The notes: generated by a model from the sequence alone, not told the origin. A stretch of 64,000 bases of DNA from Branchiostoma belcheri (GCF_001625305.1 NW_017804131.1:2624075-2688074); one strand, 5' to 3'. Positions 24,105 through 37,491 are shown, counted from the first letter of the stretch. Numbers and translations are program-made.

Positions 24105-27100
24105 ATGGCGCACTTCTGGACGGTGTGTCAGTGCCTGGCAGTCCTGAGCTGGGCAGGTGTGCTGGGACAAGGTTACCCAACAGGTACGTGGCCGCCATAT
24201 TTGTCTGTACAACCATGCCATCGATCTCGTGTCGCACTTCCTCTTTCCTCACGCGAGGCTAGGCATGGCCACTCACCGTTTATACGGCTATCAGTAGTAC
24301 CATGGCTTGCCCAGAAGATAAAGTAGAAGATTTAAATGAATTGTGTAACATGGGAAGTTTACATAATATGGATGCAGAAAGTATGTCTTTTTATATTAGA
24401 CTTTGCCCCGTATCATTGCAGAGTAAAGAGTAATATTTATGGTGCCGGCGGCTAGTACTTTGTACGTTGTCATTAGTCCATTTGTTGACATTTTCACACA
24501 AGCTGCAAACAAAGTGTGAAGTAAGAGACACTAGTACTATCCACAAAATGTTAATTGTAGCTTCTAATTCAGTTCATGTTTGCTTTGTAGGTACGTCGAC
24601 TCTCTCCCTATGACGTAGTTGCATATTCAACTCACTGTTGTTGGAATTCTCTAATATTTGAAGGATAATAATCCAGCAATTAGTGTATCTCACGTCTCCT
24701 TCGTGTGTCTGACCTCCTGAAATACTTAATCCTCAAATAGACTAGGAAAACCTTTCTTAGCCTTATATGGTTATATTGACCGTCAACTTGTAAGGCTAGA
24801 CGACACAAGACACTGCCATATACTTACTAGTACTTTTAAGCTAAACTCCGTTCGAATACCAGTATCTATACACTTTGTTGATTAGCTAACTTGGTTAATG
24901 TATCTTTACAGCTTACATGCGTTATAACTGTGGATCGTCCATTGACGTGTCAAACACTGGCTACATCTCGTGGAGTACAGGAAGCTACGGCAACAATGTC
25001 GACTGTTACGTCGTCATGTTGGCGCCCACTGACTCAGTCATCTCTCTACAGGTAGGGCCTTTAGCGAAAAAAATATACTTACTAGAAAGGTAACATTTGC
25101 AAGGCAAATGCATAATGTTTACCTGGTCTGCTCTGTTAATTCTGACTCAAACACATTCGTATATATGGTCAGACAGGAATTTAAATCCCTCCTGCTATAA
25201 AATTGCAACATGATCTAATCTAATTATTTTTTGCACGCAGTTTCCGAACGTCAACATTGAAGGTAGTTCGAGTTGCATCGACTACTTGTACGTGTACGAC
25301 GGAGAGTACTACAGCTGGCCTGGATTCGACTCAGCTTCCTACGTCTGCAACAGCAACATACCAAGCGTGCTCTTATCGACAGGAAACTATCTCACCCTGA
25401 GGTTAAAAACGGACGGCTCGATCACTGGGTCCTTCCAAGTTCTGTACTCGGTCCTCGCGATCGGCTCCATTCCGCGTAAGTTGCCTCCTTTCTTCTACGT
25501 CTTGTAAGAAGGCACTTAAATTGGCAATGCATGGCATGAACAAGAATCATACCATGGAAATTTGATAACCAAAAGTCACGAATACAACTTCTAGATATCA
25601 AATTTTAGAGCAATAATGATTAGTACTTGATGAGATTTATATCTGATAGTGATGAAGCTGAAACGTAATATCCAAGCAGATTCCGTAGGAAAAAGTGAGC
25701 CCATATTGGCCTCCTGTAACCATTAGCCGCCCCACGATGGTTAGAGGAGGCCAATATACATGTGTAGACTCCCCACATAATCTGCTTGAAGTTTAGTTGA
25801 AACGCGGTGAGTTTGCAGTAGGTAGAGTACTTTTTGACGAGAGCTGTTTTCACTGAAGCTACCACAGCGGAGTCCAGCAGAATTCGACTTGTTGGCGGCT
25901 CCACCAGCTATGAAGGTCGTTTGGAGGTCCGGCCAGCCGACAGTTACGACTGGGGGACGGTCTGTGACGACTCCTTCGGCGCAGCAGACGCCGAAGTCGC
26001 CTGTCGGACGCTCGGGTACCAAACCGCCCTAGAGTATCGTGGTTCGGCAGCTTTTGGTCAAGGTAAAATATCTTTGTCTTGTGTTTTTGAGAAAGATAGT
26101 TGTAAAGTTGCACAGCGTTGTTGATTTGGGAAGTGGTTCATCCCAACTTAGGAGAGTAAATATCACACATAAACATGTGCAGTTTACTTATTTGTGGGTA
26201 CATATGGGTAGTTTCAGCTGAGTTCATGATTTGGCTTTGAGCCATTTGATGCTAAGTGGTAGGATTTAGTTGTATTTACTTTAAAATTATACATGGATCC
26301 TCGGTGCAGGTTCCGGGCAAATCTACATGGATGACCTTGGATGCTCTGGGAGCGAGAGTAGTTTGTTCGACTGCTCGTACTCAGGGTGGGGAGTGCATAA
26401 TTGTGGCCATGGTGAAGACGTAGGTGTCGTCTGTTCCTCATCAGGTATGTAATATATAGTATTCATTTTGTCTGGAATCTAATAGATATGGTTTTACCGG
26501 TCACAAAGCCAATTTTGAAATTTATTTGGCGGCATATTAGATCCACATGATCTCGTGCAATTCAAAAGAATTATAAAATTCTCATTCTCATTCTCACAAT
26601 GCTCATGTGCAAATGACGTGAAACGTACGTGACATCCTGTCACGCTCAGGTAGTCATCTAAGGATTTCGTGTGACGAACTAACTTTAGCACTTGTTTAAT
26701 GTAAACTAGGTATACATTATTAAAGATATATTGACTACGAGTCAGTAGCAGCCATACACATGTATATTGTACCATGAACGCACCGGTATATATTATATAT
26801 ATACCTTACATTTTAGTCGATATCGTGTGGCGTGTGTGTTACGTTCAAGACACCAACTTTGGCAAAAGGCCCTAGAAGTCCCAAATAGATTATCATATCG
26901 CTTCCTACAGCGGTTTCCAGTCGGATCCGACTGGTTGGCGGCTCCACCATCTATGAAGGCCGCGTGGAGGTCCGGCCAGTCGACAGCTACACCTGGGGAA
27001 CTGTCTGTGACGATAATTTCGACATCCTGGACGCCACCGTCGTCTGTAGGTCTCTGGGGTATTCTGGTGCCCTGGAGTACCGCGGCTCCGCAAGTTTCGG

Positions 27101-29086
27101 CCAAGGTGACTTTTTGTTATTTTTTATCGAATAGCTTTCAGTGTGATTTGATAACGTACATTGAACCTGAAGCTATCAGCGCACACTATTGTTAGCTGGC
27201 TCTGGTTTCAACCGTCTTTTTTATTGGATAGTTTGAGTTCGTCTCAAATGTGGCAATATTATCACAGAATTGCAATATCATATTGCTATACGACGGCAAT
27301 GATGTAATACTTGTTACATTGTTTTATGTACGTACAGGCTCCGGTCCGATCTACATGGATGACCTTGCGTGCACTGGGAGCGAGAGTAGTTTGTTTTCCT
27401 GCTCGTACTCAGGGTGGGGAGTTGAGAACTGCGGCCACAGTGAGGATGCTGGTGTGGTGTGCGATAGTTCAGGTAAACTGGACTTCAGTTGTAAAGTCTG
27501 ATGTCACTAGTCGGTTCATTTTGATAACTAATGGTTCATTTTGATAATGATAACAATTCTTTAGCATGTAGATATTTCGTTTAATCGTCCATCAAACTAC
27601 TAGAAAAGGAGTAATAGAACATTGAATTGAAACCCTATGCTAACCCGGTGCAGGTATAACAACAAGCCCAGGAGGGACGGGTGACTCCGACAGGGTCCGG
27701 CTGGTGGGCGGGACAGCTGCGAGTGAGGGCCGCCTGGAGGTCCGGCCGGAGTACGGGTACGCCTGGGGGACCGTCTGTGACGACGACTTCGGCATGGCGG
27801 ACGCTAACGTCGTCTGTAGGATGCTGGGATACTCCGGGGCCAACCGAGTCCGCGGCAGTGCCTATTATGGGCGAGGTATGGGGGTGTTTGGTGCTACTAC
27901 AAGGAAATGTTTTCCTTTGAAAAGTGGGTTCTTTATAAGCCAAGTATGTAGTAATAAAAATGCAAGAAAAAAGCATTCAATGTTGCATACATTTGTACGT
28001 CATCAATGCAAAGTTTCTAAACTTTGGAAACTACAATTTCCAATATTGTGTCCGTTTTAAGTTCTGGAAAGGAGACAACTACATTTTTTCTGCCTGATTA
28101 CTAATCACAATGAGCCTGTCATTGGTTACTCGTCTTTCTGACCAAAACATCATTTTTTTTGCTCCAGGATCTGGCGACATCTACATGGATAACGTTGACT
28201 GCTCTGGGAGCGAGAGCAGCTTGTTCGACTGCTCGTACCCAGGATGGGGGATTGAGAACTGCGGCCACAGTGAAGACGTCGGGATTGAATGCAGCACGTC
28301 AGGTAACAAACATGACTTTTTGTTCAAAGCTCGGATACATAATGTATGTGATATACTTTCGTTGAAATTGTATTGTCTGGGATAAACCAACATTTTACGC
28401 ATCTAAACAACATTTATCTATCGCCCTCTCATATTTTTGAGTCAGAGTGTAACGTTAACTCATAGAGGTAGAAGGATAACCTCCTTGGTTACGTTAACCA
28501 GACTAGATATCGGTGTTACATGTACTAACACTTACTAACAATCGTGGCCATGGTGTGTACGAAATAGCTAATATCACATGTAATGTGGTGTATTTTTCTA
28601 GATACATCACTGAGTGGCGGCGCCATCGCTGGCATAGTCATCGGTGTGCTCGGGAGCATCACTCTCCTGGCTACTCTAATCGCCTGTGCCTGCAAAAGCA
28701 GCAGCTCGAGCAGCAGCAGCGCCACCAACCGGGTCATACCCGCAACGCATGGTCATCAGAACATCACCATGACGGCCAACACCATCGTGCACCAGCCCAC
28801 TGTGGTCAACCAGAACCCGGCTTACAATCCTCACTACAACCCTCAGCAGATTTCCACCGTGTACCAGCCTTACCCCCAACCCCCGCAGTACCCCCCTCCC
28901 CCTGCGTACACGGATGCCCTGGGTATGCCGACACAGCCTCCGGGAGGAAACAGGCCACAGTTGCCGCCGCTTTCTGCACAGCTGTACCCTCCCAGTGATC
29001 CTGCCTATCCCCCTACATACATACCACCACAACAGTCTGTACCGTACTCTGGTGCTGTGCCTCCAGTACAACAACCGGCGCTCTAG
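24105..29086 (+). CDS. Gene F: CUB-SRCR-SRCR-SRCR type I membrane protein
   Basis: Exons 24105-24183, 24912-25051, 25241-25475, 25859-26062, 26310-26444, 26911-27105, 27338-27472, 27654-27875, 28168-28302 and 28602-29086 give 654 residues. Domains: signal peptide ([21 protein letters not shown]), CUB (27-151, four cysteines), SRCR1 (152-264), SRCR2 (265-374), SRCR3 (375-493, preceded by a Gly-Ser-Thr linker) and a transmembrane helix near 501-522 ([12 protein letters not shown]). Each SRCR has six cysteines on two exons, the group A pattern. The tail carries a Ser run, [15 protein letters not shown] (NPxY), [13 protein letters not shown] (PPxY) and DPAYPPTY. The acceptor of SRCR1 exon 1 could also be at 25867 (three codons shorter). 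This resembles scavenger-type receptors that bind microbial or self polyanions; that role is inferred. Confidence 0.88.
24190..24203 (+). promoter_or_regulatory. YY1-like motif at start of intron 1, gene F
   Basis: GGCCGCCATATTTG lies six bases after the signal-exon donor, in the same position as in C, D, G, I and J. Confidence 0.45.
25673..25788. repeat. Foldback element in gene F intron
   Basis: The ends CAAGCAGATT and AATCTGCTTG are inverted repeats. Internal arms (ATATTGGCCTCCTGTAACCAT and ATGGTTAGAGGAGGCCAATAT) also mirror each other around GCCGCCCCACG. It is a small hairpin element just upstream of the SRCR1 exon. No target duplication was seen. Confidence 0.65.
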
Positions 29087-29159
29087 TCTTCCTCCTCTTG
29101 CATTTTATTCTTCAGTAGTTGAATGTCTAATACATGTATCATGAATCGTACTAATGCTG

Positions 29160-29350
29160 AGGTCACATTTCCAACCCGGGGCCCGGCCGGGCAGTCTTAT
29201 TGAATGAAAAGTACGATATAAAAGACAAGGAAACACAGAAAAGTTTTAGATGATAATCACGGGCACTATTTCTGTATATTCTTGATATAAATTGTTGGTT
29301 TTTCGTTCATATAAACAGCCCGGCCGGGCCCCGGTTTGGAAATGTGACCT
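29160..29350. mobile_element. GC-ended TIR element 3' of gene F
   Basis: AGGTCACATTTCCAACCCGG running into GGCCCGGCCGGGC at the left is mirrored by GCCCGGCCGGG running into GGAAATGTGACCT at the right, giving TIRs of about 33 bases around an AT-rich core. It lies 74 bases after the F stop codon and is probably within or next to its 3' UTR. No clear target duplication was found. Confidence 0.65.
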
Positions 29351-29842
29351 AGGCATAAGCAGGATATATCCGAGGATCAGTAATTGGTACAAAATCATAT
29401 ACAATGCCTTCAAGTTACAGCTGTGACTAGTAAAACTAGCAAGGTACTGTAGGTCTCTGTCAGCAATAGAAGATTACATTATTTCCATGACCGTATGTAT
29501 CGAAAACGTCATTGCATTGGAACGTACAGTTTATTAGTCACGAAATTATGAGTAACGGAGAGTGTGTTCATAACTTGAAGATAGTCTGCTTAGATAATAA
29601 CCATGTGAAACTAAGCACTCAGCGCCATTCACTGTAATGCCTTGTACATACCAAATGATTCTCCAAAGGAGTGTGCCTAACATAGCCTGGGTAAACTATT
29701 AAGGATGGTGGCATTCAGGCTATGCTGCAAACTGTATAGTAACGCCACACGTAAAAACTCTAGTTTTGTACACAAAGCTAAATGTGTGTGTATATATATT
29801 CGGTTTGATAGTGTCAAAACACTGTGTGCCTGAGATCGCTGG

Positions 29843-29848
29843 AATAAA
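29843..29848 (+). terminator. Possible poly(A) signal, gene F
   Basis: AATAAA lies about 760 bases after the stop codon; it is the first clear hexamer after the TIR element. Confidence 0.3.
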
Positions 29849-30857
29849 AGTCTTTGAGAGATAGATGCTTACTTATATTTACTAAAATCTACAAACAGGA
29901 ACAACTGTTTTATATTAACCACTCAGTCAACTTGCACCCAGAAGCTCAATTTTAAAGGGAGACAAAACTTTCTCGCATAATAAAGGCATGTCACTTATCT
30001 CCAAGCAGTGGTTGAAGGTAGGATGATAACTTTTCTGACTGTTCCATATTTTAACCAATCCTTAAAGGTCCGTCACAAACCGTTCCGATTTTCCCTCACA
30101 CGTCTGCTTGGAGATGGGTTAAAAATCACGGCATTCGTGTCTATAGAACTATGGGTCACGTGTGCATAATTTCTTTCCATGACGTCACGCGTGTGAACAT
30201 TTGTTTATTTAAAAGGAATAATCAGGTATATCTATTACCTCAACAAACGATATATTACTTATTCACTCACTCGATTACAGTAAGGCACAAAGGCGCAAAT
30301 ACTAGTAGGTAAAGCACACCAACTCGCTTGCTAAAAAAAGCTTTGCAACCACAAAAGCATGTGACATACTCTCGACATAATGGCTGTGTTTTGCTTGGTA
30401 TCCATCCGTCGGAAAGACTGTTGACACGGTAAATAAGACGACACGCCTTACAATAATCCGCATGGGGTACAGTCTGTCAACAGGTACTCAGTTGTGACAT
30501 GTCCCTTACGGTTGGCATGGTGTTAAGTGGTGGGGGCAACCATTTCTCCCAAGGGGGGTTGCAGAAATTCAACATAACATATTTTCTTCTTAAAATTTTG
30601 GACCTTAAGAGGGCATCAAAAGGTTTTTTAAGTTTATTTTTTTTACACTCCACGGAACAAAGATCTAACACTAAGCCCTCTCTACTAAAATCTATTAGTG
30701 CCCACCACACCCACACCGCTGTTGAATAGGACATTCCTACTACTACTCATCCGTTACTCTCCGTTGATCGTACAATAAGTGGGTCAGAGTTTTAAAGTTG
30801 TTTTATTTTGTCACCCCCATGATGTGAACAACAGCGTTTTAACGAACGTTTGTCGTC

Positions 30858-33800
30858 ATGTGGACTCTACTACTGATGCTGCCACTCCTGTGTGCGACAG
30901 GTGTGATCGGATACAACTATCAGACAGGTGAGTAGTCGCCATCTTTGTTCCCGGCTGACACTGGATATTGGTTGCATCTAGACATGATTTTCAACACAAT
31001 GTGAATATTACAACGTTCTTTATCTATGCTCAGCTGATAGGCACTTTGTGTATAGATCGACACTGAGTCAATGTTTAGTCGGTTAATCTGTTCGCTGTAT
31101 AGACGAAACTGAGCAGTTAAGAAGACCAGAAACGACAAAAACAGTGTACATTCTCTCTGCCTTGATATTGATGGACCCCCCCCCCGTTAACCCAATGTAA
31201 ATTTGCTTGTATGAGGTAGAAGCCCAGAGTACGTTGAGGGTCGTCTTCAATGATGGCCATTTGTAGGGTGAGGGTCAATCATAAATTATTTACCGAATAA
31301 GCCACGTGTGCCGTTTTGGTTCACAGATTACATGTCAGGCAATTGTGGGTCGTCTATATCCCTGTCGGACTCCGGCTTCATCTCATGGAGCTATTCTGGG
31401 GACTATGGGAACAACGAAGACTGCACGGTGGTCTTCTTTACTGACAACCCCAATACCGTCATCTCTCTGCAGGTAATGTCATGGTATACCTAGCACTCTA
31501 GCACAGTACTCTGTAGATCAATAGGTTTGTTTTGATTGGAAAAGTATGAAGAGTGTAAAAGTCCATGAAAATAAATTGATAGCCCATCGTTTCTAGTAAC
31601 TTTCTACTGCCAAAAAGTAGCTATATAGTTTCATGAAACATGAAGCGTTGATTTTAAAACACTCATGATTGTTGTTGTTGATTTAAAAATCTTACAATGC
31701 AGTTTCTACAAGTCGACATCGAGAGTTGTATTGACCACCTGTACATCTACGATGGAGAGTATTACACCACGTCATTCGTCACTGCAAATGAAGACATCTG
31801 CAACAACAACATTCCCAGCGAGTTCATCTCCACCACCAACTACATAACCTTGCGGCTGACATCCGATGGGTCTGTGGGTGGAACGTTTAGGTTGTTGTAC
31901 ACACAGTACTTAAGAACAGGTACATTTGTACATTCTAATATTTTCAATAACTCTCACGTTTTCTCTTCATCCGTTTATAATTCGCTCAACCGTTTTGACG
32001 CAGCACAAAAAAGGAAAAAAAATTAAAGACGACATTGTCTCTAGCCAAGTCTGATAGAAACATCAATCACCACCCACTATTTTAGTTCTTGGTGTCAAAG
32101 TTATCATTATTTTTGTCTGACAAGAAGTTGTGAGACATGTAGAATACTTTCCTTTTGTACAGGCGACGCCGATAGAATCCGTCTCGTGGGCGGAACAGGT
32201 CCTCACGAAGGCCTTGTGGAGGTCAGGTTGTCCGGGAGCAGCGACTGGGGCACGGTCTGTGACGACAATTTTGACACAGACGAGGCTTACGTGGTCTGCA
32301 GGACACTTGGATACTCCGGCGCCGTTCGCACTACCACGGAATTCGGTCAAGGTATTAAATGACGTCTTCCTGGTGCTTGTTGAGCTATACATGGTTGTTT
32401 GAAACTCGCATCTATTATTGTGTATTGGTGATATGTACGCCACACTAAAGATTGGCGTTAAATCATCGTGACTTAAAGCTTGTTGAATGTAATTAAAACT
32501 CATCACGCAATTCTGTCTTAATCCATATAATGGACGAAAACCACTAGAGGGGGTGGCGTGGCGTGTTTTACTGTTAACATTTGCTATCCAGATGACCTTT
32601 TTTTTAAACATGATGTTTGATGAAGTCCACATTTCGTAGAGCGTTTTCCCTCGATGCACAATTGATATAATGCATTCGTAGTATGGCTTACATATATTGT
32701 TACAAAAGTATTTGTTTTTTTATATATACAGGTTCAGGCAACATCTACATGGATGACCTTAGATGCTCTGGGACCGAGAACAGCTTGTTTGATTGCCGGT
32801 ACTCAGGGTGGGGAGTGCATAACTGTCGCCATAGTGAAGACATCGGTGTCGTTTGTTACACTTCAAGTAAGTGTAAATTTTGACTCAGGTCTTTGATATT
32901 AAGATTAAAAGTTCAATCTAGTTATTCAGTTTGTTTGTTTGTTTGGGTCGTTGTTCATGAAATACTTAGATTGCAAACGTTTACCATATCAGCAGTAAAT
33001 GCAAACAGCAGCAAATCGCAATCTACTAGGTAATGTTAATGACTGAGGATGTCTAGGGGATATCGATTGCTACAGTTTTACTCACAAACGTCCTTTTATC
33101 ACTTCACAGCGTTACCCACCTCACCCTGCAGCGCGGACTATTTTCACTGCAGCAACGGTTACTGCATCTCCTCCGCGCTGCAGTGCGATACCATCCTGAA
33201 CTGTCCTGATGGAGGCGACGAGAACTGCGGTATGTGCTGCTTCTCATAGAATAACAAAATCCCTGTGTTTACATTCATTTCTAAAAAAAACACCATGTTT
33301 TCATGTCAATGTCAAGACCGAAAGTGAAATCTCCATATCCTCGAAGTTCAATTTTGCTTTCTCACTGCAGCGGACAGACTTCGTCTAGTCGGCGGTTCAG
33401 GTCCAAACGAAGGCCGCCTGGAGGTTCGACTTGAGGGCAGTTACACCTGGGGTACGGTTTGTGACGACCAGTTTGAGATCAATGACGCCCATGTAGCCTG
33501 CAGGATGCTGGGATACTCTGAAGCATCAGAAGTCCGTGATTCCGCACACTTCGGACAAGGTACGGCTGCTTTTGACTCCTCCTCTCAAGATTGATTACTC
33601 TTTCAGGAATGCAAAGTGATATGGCATGCATGGAGAATATATTCTGGTACAAAATAGAGATTAACGTTCATTAAAACGTGATCTGACATGATACTATGCT
33701 ATAGGCTCGGGGGACATCTACATGGACGACGTTCAGTGTTCTGGGGACGAGAGCAGCCTGTTCGACTGCCCGTACGCAGGATGGGGAGTTCACAACTGTC

Positions 33801-34994
33801 GTCACCGCGAGGACGTCGGTATCGTCTGTGCCATCGCGGCCGCGGGTAAGATGATATTTCCGTTCTAAAAAGTTACTATACACTACCATTACAACATTCA
33901 TTGTCGTCATCGAATGTCGCTTTGTATTGTTAGAAAAATTTTGCCTGGACGCTGGATCAGATAGCTGAAGAGGACTACTAGTGAGCGATTCAGCTGGAAA
34001 ATTCCTGTAAGGCCATGTTGATTTGATTATATGGATGACATCCTCTGGGAACCCCAAAACTGATGCGCGCGTGCGAATAAAAAAAAGTTTTGCAAAAAAA
34101 AAAAGTTGCTTTCAATATGAAATCTAACGTTACGTGGTCATGAAGGTTGAACAAATGGCACAGAATATGTTATGGTGAATAATCTACTCTTCGAATTAAT
34201 TTCTTTACATTTTTGTCTTTTTTCCATTGATTTTGGCAATCTACGGCATTGTTATCGTTTCTAAATGTTTTCCTTGCAACTTATGGTATATTTGTTGCTC
34301 ATTTAGCAACTGTTTTGCACGATTTACAGTATGGTTGAAAAACTTTTTTTTTTTTGGAAACGGCCGAAAATTCATGCGCGCGCGGATGTCATCCATATAA
34401 TCAAATCAACATGGCCTAAGTCCAATTTCTTGAGTTGGAGAAAAGTTCCGTTGTCTGATGATGGTAACAGTACTGATGATGTTGTTCTCAGGGCTCAGCG
34501 GCGGAGAGATTGCTGGGATCGTCATTGGCGTGCTGACAGGCATCGTCCTCTTAACACTCATCGTCCACAACTGCAACAAGAGCAGCTCAAACTCTTCTCC
34601 GTCCAGCCGGGTCGCTCCGAATAGGGTGTTGACGAACAACACCGTGGTGCAGAGGCCTAATACGGCCCCGCCCCAGCCCACCACGATGACGCAGGCTCCC
34701 CTGCCCCCGATACCTTCAGTGAACCAGCCTCCCCCACCCCCACAACAGTTCCCTCCCCCTCCGGCCTACAGCGCTGCCCTGGCCATGCCTGCACAGTCCC
34801 CGGGCGGCACCACACCTTACCCTGCCCCCTCCCCCAACCAGGACCCGGCGTATGCCCCTCAACCTCCACAAGGAGCCCAACTACACCCGTCTCCCGCCGT
34901 CCTGTACCCACCCCCGGATTTTTCATCCGTCCCCCCTCCGCCACATTACCTACCCCCTCTAGCCAACGCACCTCAACTGCCACCCGCCTATTAA
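30858..34994 (+). CDS. Gene G: CUB-SRCR-LDLa-SRCR type I membrane protein
   Basis: Exons 30858-30927, 31327-31472, 31703-31919, 32163-32351, 32732-32866, 33110-33229, 33371-33559, 33705-33845 and 34492-34994 give 569 residues. The signal peptide [18 protein letters not shown] is followed by CUB (24-144, four cysteines), SRCR1 (145-252), LDLa (253-292, six cysteines), SRCR2 (293-402) and a helix near 407-428 ([12 protein letters not shown]). SRCR1 has a short, altered end to exon 1 (RTTTEFGQ). The tail is very proline-rich with [28 protein letters not shown] and a C-terminal LPPAY, so at least three PPxY motifs. It keeps TVV but has no NPxY. G is the closest relative of gene I: both share the order CUB-SRCR-LDLa-SRCR and the same exon phases. 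Confidence 0.88.
30934..30947 (+). promoter_or_regulatory. YY1-like motif at start of intron 1, gene G
   Basis: AGTCGCCATCTTTG lies six bases after the donor, with one change (GTCGCC) from the copies in D and I. Confidence 0.4.
34013..34416. mobile_element. Harbinger-like MITE in gene G last intron
   Basis: GGCCATGTTGATTTGATTAT running on through ATGGATGACATCC at the left is mirrored at the right end (GGATGTCATCCATATAATCA through ATGGCC). The TIRs exceed 30 bases. TAA flanks both ends (34010-34012 and 34417-34419). A three-base TAA/TTA duplication is usual for PIF/Harbinger elements. No transposase is encoded. A second, inverted copy lies in gene I (39546-39883). Confidence 0.75.
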
Positions 34995-36229
34995 ATCTCT
35001 TTGTTCCTGTACATACAGTTAATGAACCTGATTCATCATTGGTCAATGCTCGCTTAATTTGTTGAACGGTTGTTTTCAAGTGTACCTTATACGACGTTTG
35101 TAAATACTGTATAAATGTGAAATGATATTTGGTTCAAATGCTGATTCAACTATTGTAGAAAACTATACGAGCGCTGATGTACGTAACATCATCGTCATAG
35201 GTACATACTGAACTGAGAGTTCTTTACAATTATCCCCAGTAGACTTATCGTCAAAGAAGAAGTAAAAGGGATTTACTTTTCTGTTCTGAACTGTTCTGTT
35301 GCATATGGTTATTAGGCCAATTTTTATATGATTGTGTATTTGTGAGCAACTTAATGCTTTTTGCGTGCTTGGCAAAGCCTTCTTTCCTGTTGAACACCAG
35401 ATTAATTTGAAGAAGTGAGTAATTGTGATTAATTTGAAATAAAGTGCTATTTTTGCAATCTTGGTCTTGAATGTGTTTCATCAACACAATTATATATATG
35501 TAATGACAATGAACTTTATTGCATATGATCGATGGGAATTTCGGCCCTATTTTTGAAACACAAAAAAGCAGTCCCAGGCCTGGTACTCCAATAAATGTAC
35601 GATCATAGCTTGTGTTATACCATGGAGTTAAAAGATGGTTATACCAAACTTTTCAGAGTTGGACTTCCTCCCTGTCCCACTTCTACAGAATCTTTCATGG
35701 GCGCTATTCAAAAAGAAATCTCTCAACTCGTCCAACAACTGAGAACGTGATCGAATTAACGCCCTCCCACGCTTCCGTCTCGATTACAATCCACACACAC
35801 TGTACACGTCACCGCCATCTTCTGGCATAGTCACACAACTGTCACACCAAGGACATGTCCTTGGTCGCACCTACCTATAGCTAGTTCAGTGCCTAGAAGT
35901 GGTCAATTGGCTTTGCAATGAGCAACACAGCTACGGATATACATAATGCAATGTGATTGATAAACAACAATGGAGGTGAGGTCGACCGAAATTAAGTTTT
36001 TAGACAAATTTCTCGCTCTTGCAACTTGAAAGGCAAGAAGGTAGAAGTCAAGGGTCAGTTGACACCGACGCAGGTCAACTTGCCGTTGGTTAGTAACGAC
36101 ACAAAGCCTATGGTTGATTGGATTTCTCCCGGGCCCCACAGAGACAGTTCATTATGTAACAGAAGGTACCTTTCGGAGTTTCAAGAAGGCATAAGCACAC
36201 GCTCTACGTTGTAGACACCTGACGTTAAG
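34995..36229. other. Spacer G-H1, including the H upstream block
   Basis: The first 450 bases are the G 3' UTR. From about 35530 to the H1 start is a block repeated upstream of H2 (45890-46558) and H3 (49150-49877). Shared landmarks are AATTTCGGCC, GGTACTCCAATAAATGTACG, GATTGATAAACAACAA and GGCAAGAAGGTAGAAGTCAA. It is the duplicated promoter region of the H genes. Confidence 0.6.
35438..35443 (+). terminator. Poly(A) signal, gene G
   Basis: AATAAA lies about 440 bases after the stop codon, followed by a GT-rich stretch (TTGGTCTTGAATGTGTTT). Confidence 0.45.
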
Positions 36230-37491
36230 ATGGCACGGTATCTGATTCTGCTCGTGTTTGCGACTTTGTTCCACAACTCGCTCCAATCAGGTATGTGGAA
36301 TGTGTTGGTTATTAAGACTGAACCCCTAACAAGAAAACTGTTGTGTTTTTCGAGTGTTTTCGGTTGTGTTACTAGCCGTCAGTAAGACGAGTGTGTTGAC
36401 CATTACTACGCCATGTTTTGCCATTATTTTAGGTTGCCAGACAGTCCGTATTTCTGGGTCCACAACGCACCAGACCAGCCGGATGACAACCTACACCATG
36501 ACGGGACAGAATCACGACGGCCGGCCGGTGTATCAGAGCTCCCGTGGAGACTACCTGTACTACGCCACATCCGATTCAACCTGGAATGTTGGCAGCACCG
36601 TGGGGAGTACTACGGTGGGGATGTATCTTCGGGGCGACACCAGCTACTACGCTGACGACACGTCCGGCACATGGTATCTTTCCGCTGGCAGTGGCTTTCA
36701 GGCAGACAGTGGTGTGAGTGTCACGGGTACTTGTTCGACAGGTACAGGTAAGTAAGATCATTTCTACATTAATTTACTGTGAAACCTCTTGTGAGCAATG
36801 TAAGCTAAACAACACGAAGATGTGCTCTGTTCTGTTAACAGCGTTGACAAATGAGAGTTTTACAAATCTGCCGAATAGCAACAACAACAACAACAAAATC
36901 ATTTTAGAAACTGCAGCAAGACAGAATCTTAATGTTTGAAGCTACCAATTTGGAAAAAAAATTAGTTTATTGTACCCAGTAACTCAATACTTTTTTTGTC
37001 CTGTGATACCATGCGTTCCTCTTTCGACCATCTGTAGCTATTTCTATATCGTATATGCTACGCTGTATACCTTGACTCAACATGGATATTCAAAATATCT
37101 CGAATCGATTATCATCGTACCCGATTTCTTGTTTTCCTAAGTTGACACGTCGGGGCTGAGCACCGGGGCCATCGTCGGTATCGTTGTCGGAGTCTTTGCG
37201 TTGGTGGTGGTGGTCGTAGGTGTTCTGTGCTGTGTTTTGTGCTGCGCCGCCTGTAAGAAAGGCGGGGCTGTAGCATCTGCACCACAAAACGTCAGTCATG
37301 CTGTACCTGCACCATCCGACCCACCACCGATGTATTCAGGCCCAGGCTACCCTCCACCCACAGGCCACCCTCCACCCCCTGGCGACACTTCTCAGGGCAG
37401 CCGTGGTCCATCAGACACAGTGTTGATCGTCGGTTTGGTTCGCATCAACAAAAATAATGACACTGATGATCAACAAAGTTCAACAACATGA
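36230..37491 (+). CDS. Gene H1: single unnamed-domain type I membrane protein
   Basis: Exons 36230-36290, 36433-36747 and 37142-37491 give 241 residues. The signal peptide MARYLILLVFATLFHNSLQS is followed by one domain on one exon (21-125). Its signature is [35 protein letters not shown], then DDTSGTWYL and a closing TGTC. I do not know its family name; similar modules occur in secreted proteins of marine invertebrates as far as I recall. The helix (about 134-158) begins [13 protein letters not shown] and is followed by a Cys cluster ([11 protein letters not shown]), a likely palmitoylation zone. The tail has a PPPMYSGPGYPPP box and ends in a polar stretch unlike the H3 tail. An alternative donor six bases upstream would remove two residues. 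Confidence 0.82.

Larger units (their letters stand above)
29087..30857. other. Spacer F-G
   Basis: This contains the TIR element at 29160-29350 and a short inverted pair TAGCCTGGGTAA/TTCAGGCTA at 29689-29725 that may be a relic of foldback family 1. The G promoter block near 30510-30560 (GGCATGGTG, then CAACCATTTC) is shared with the region upstream of gene I at 38518-38555. No gene is seen. Confidence 0.45.

Noticed and set aside
29689-29725. Third copy of foldback family 1
   Set aside because: Only TAGCCTGGGTA and a mismatched TTCAGGCTA are present, with no target duplication. It is noted as a possible relic only.
32063-32659. 198-residue minus-strand frame
   Set aside because: It overlaps the G SRCR1 exon, whose plus-strand reading has family residues and fitting splice sites. 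The minus-strand peptide has no recognisable feature.
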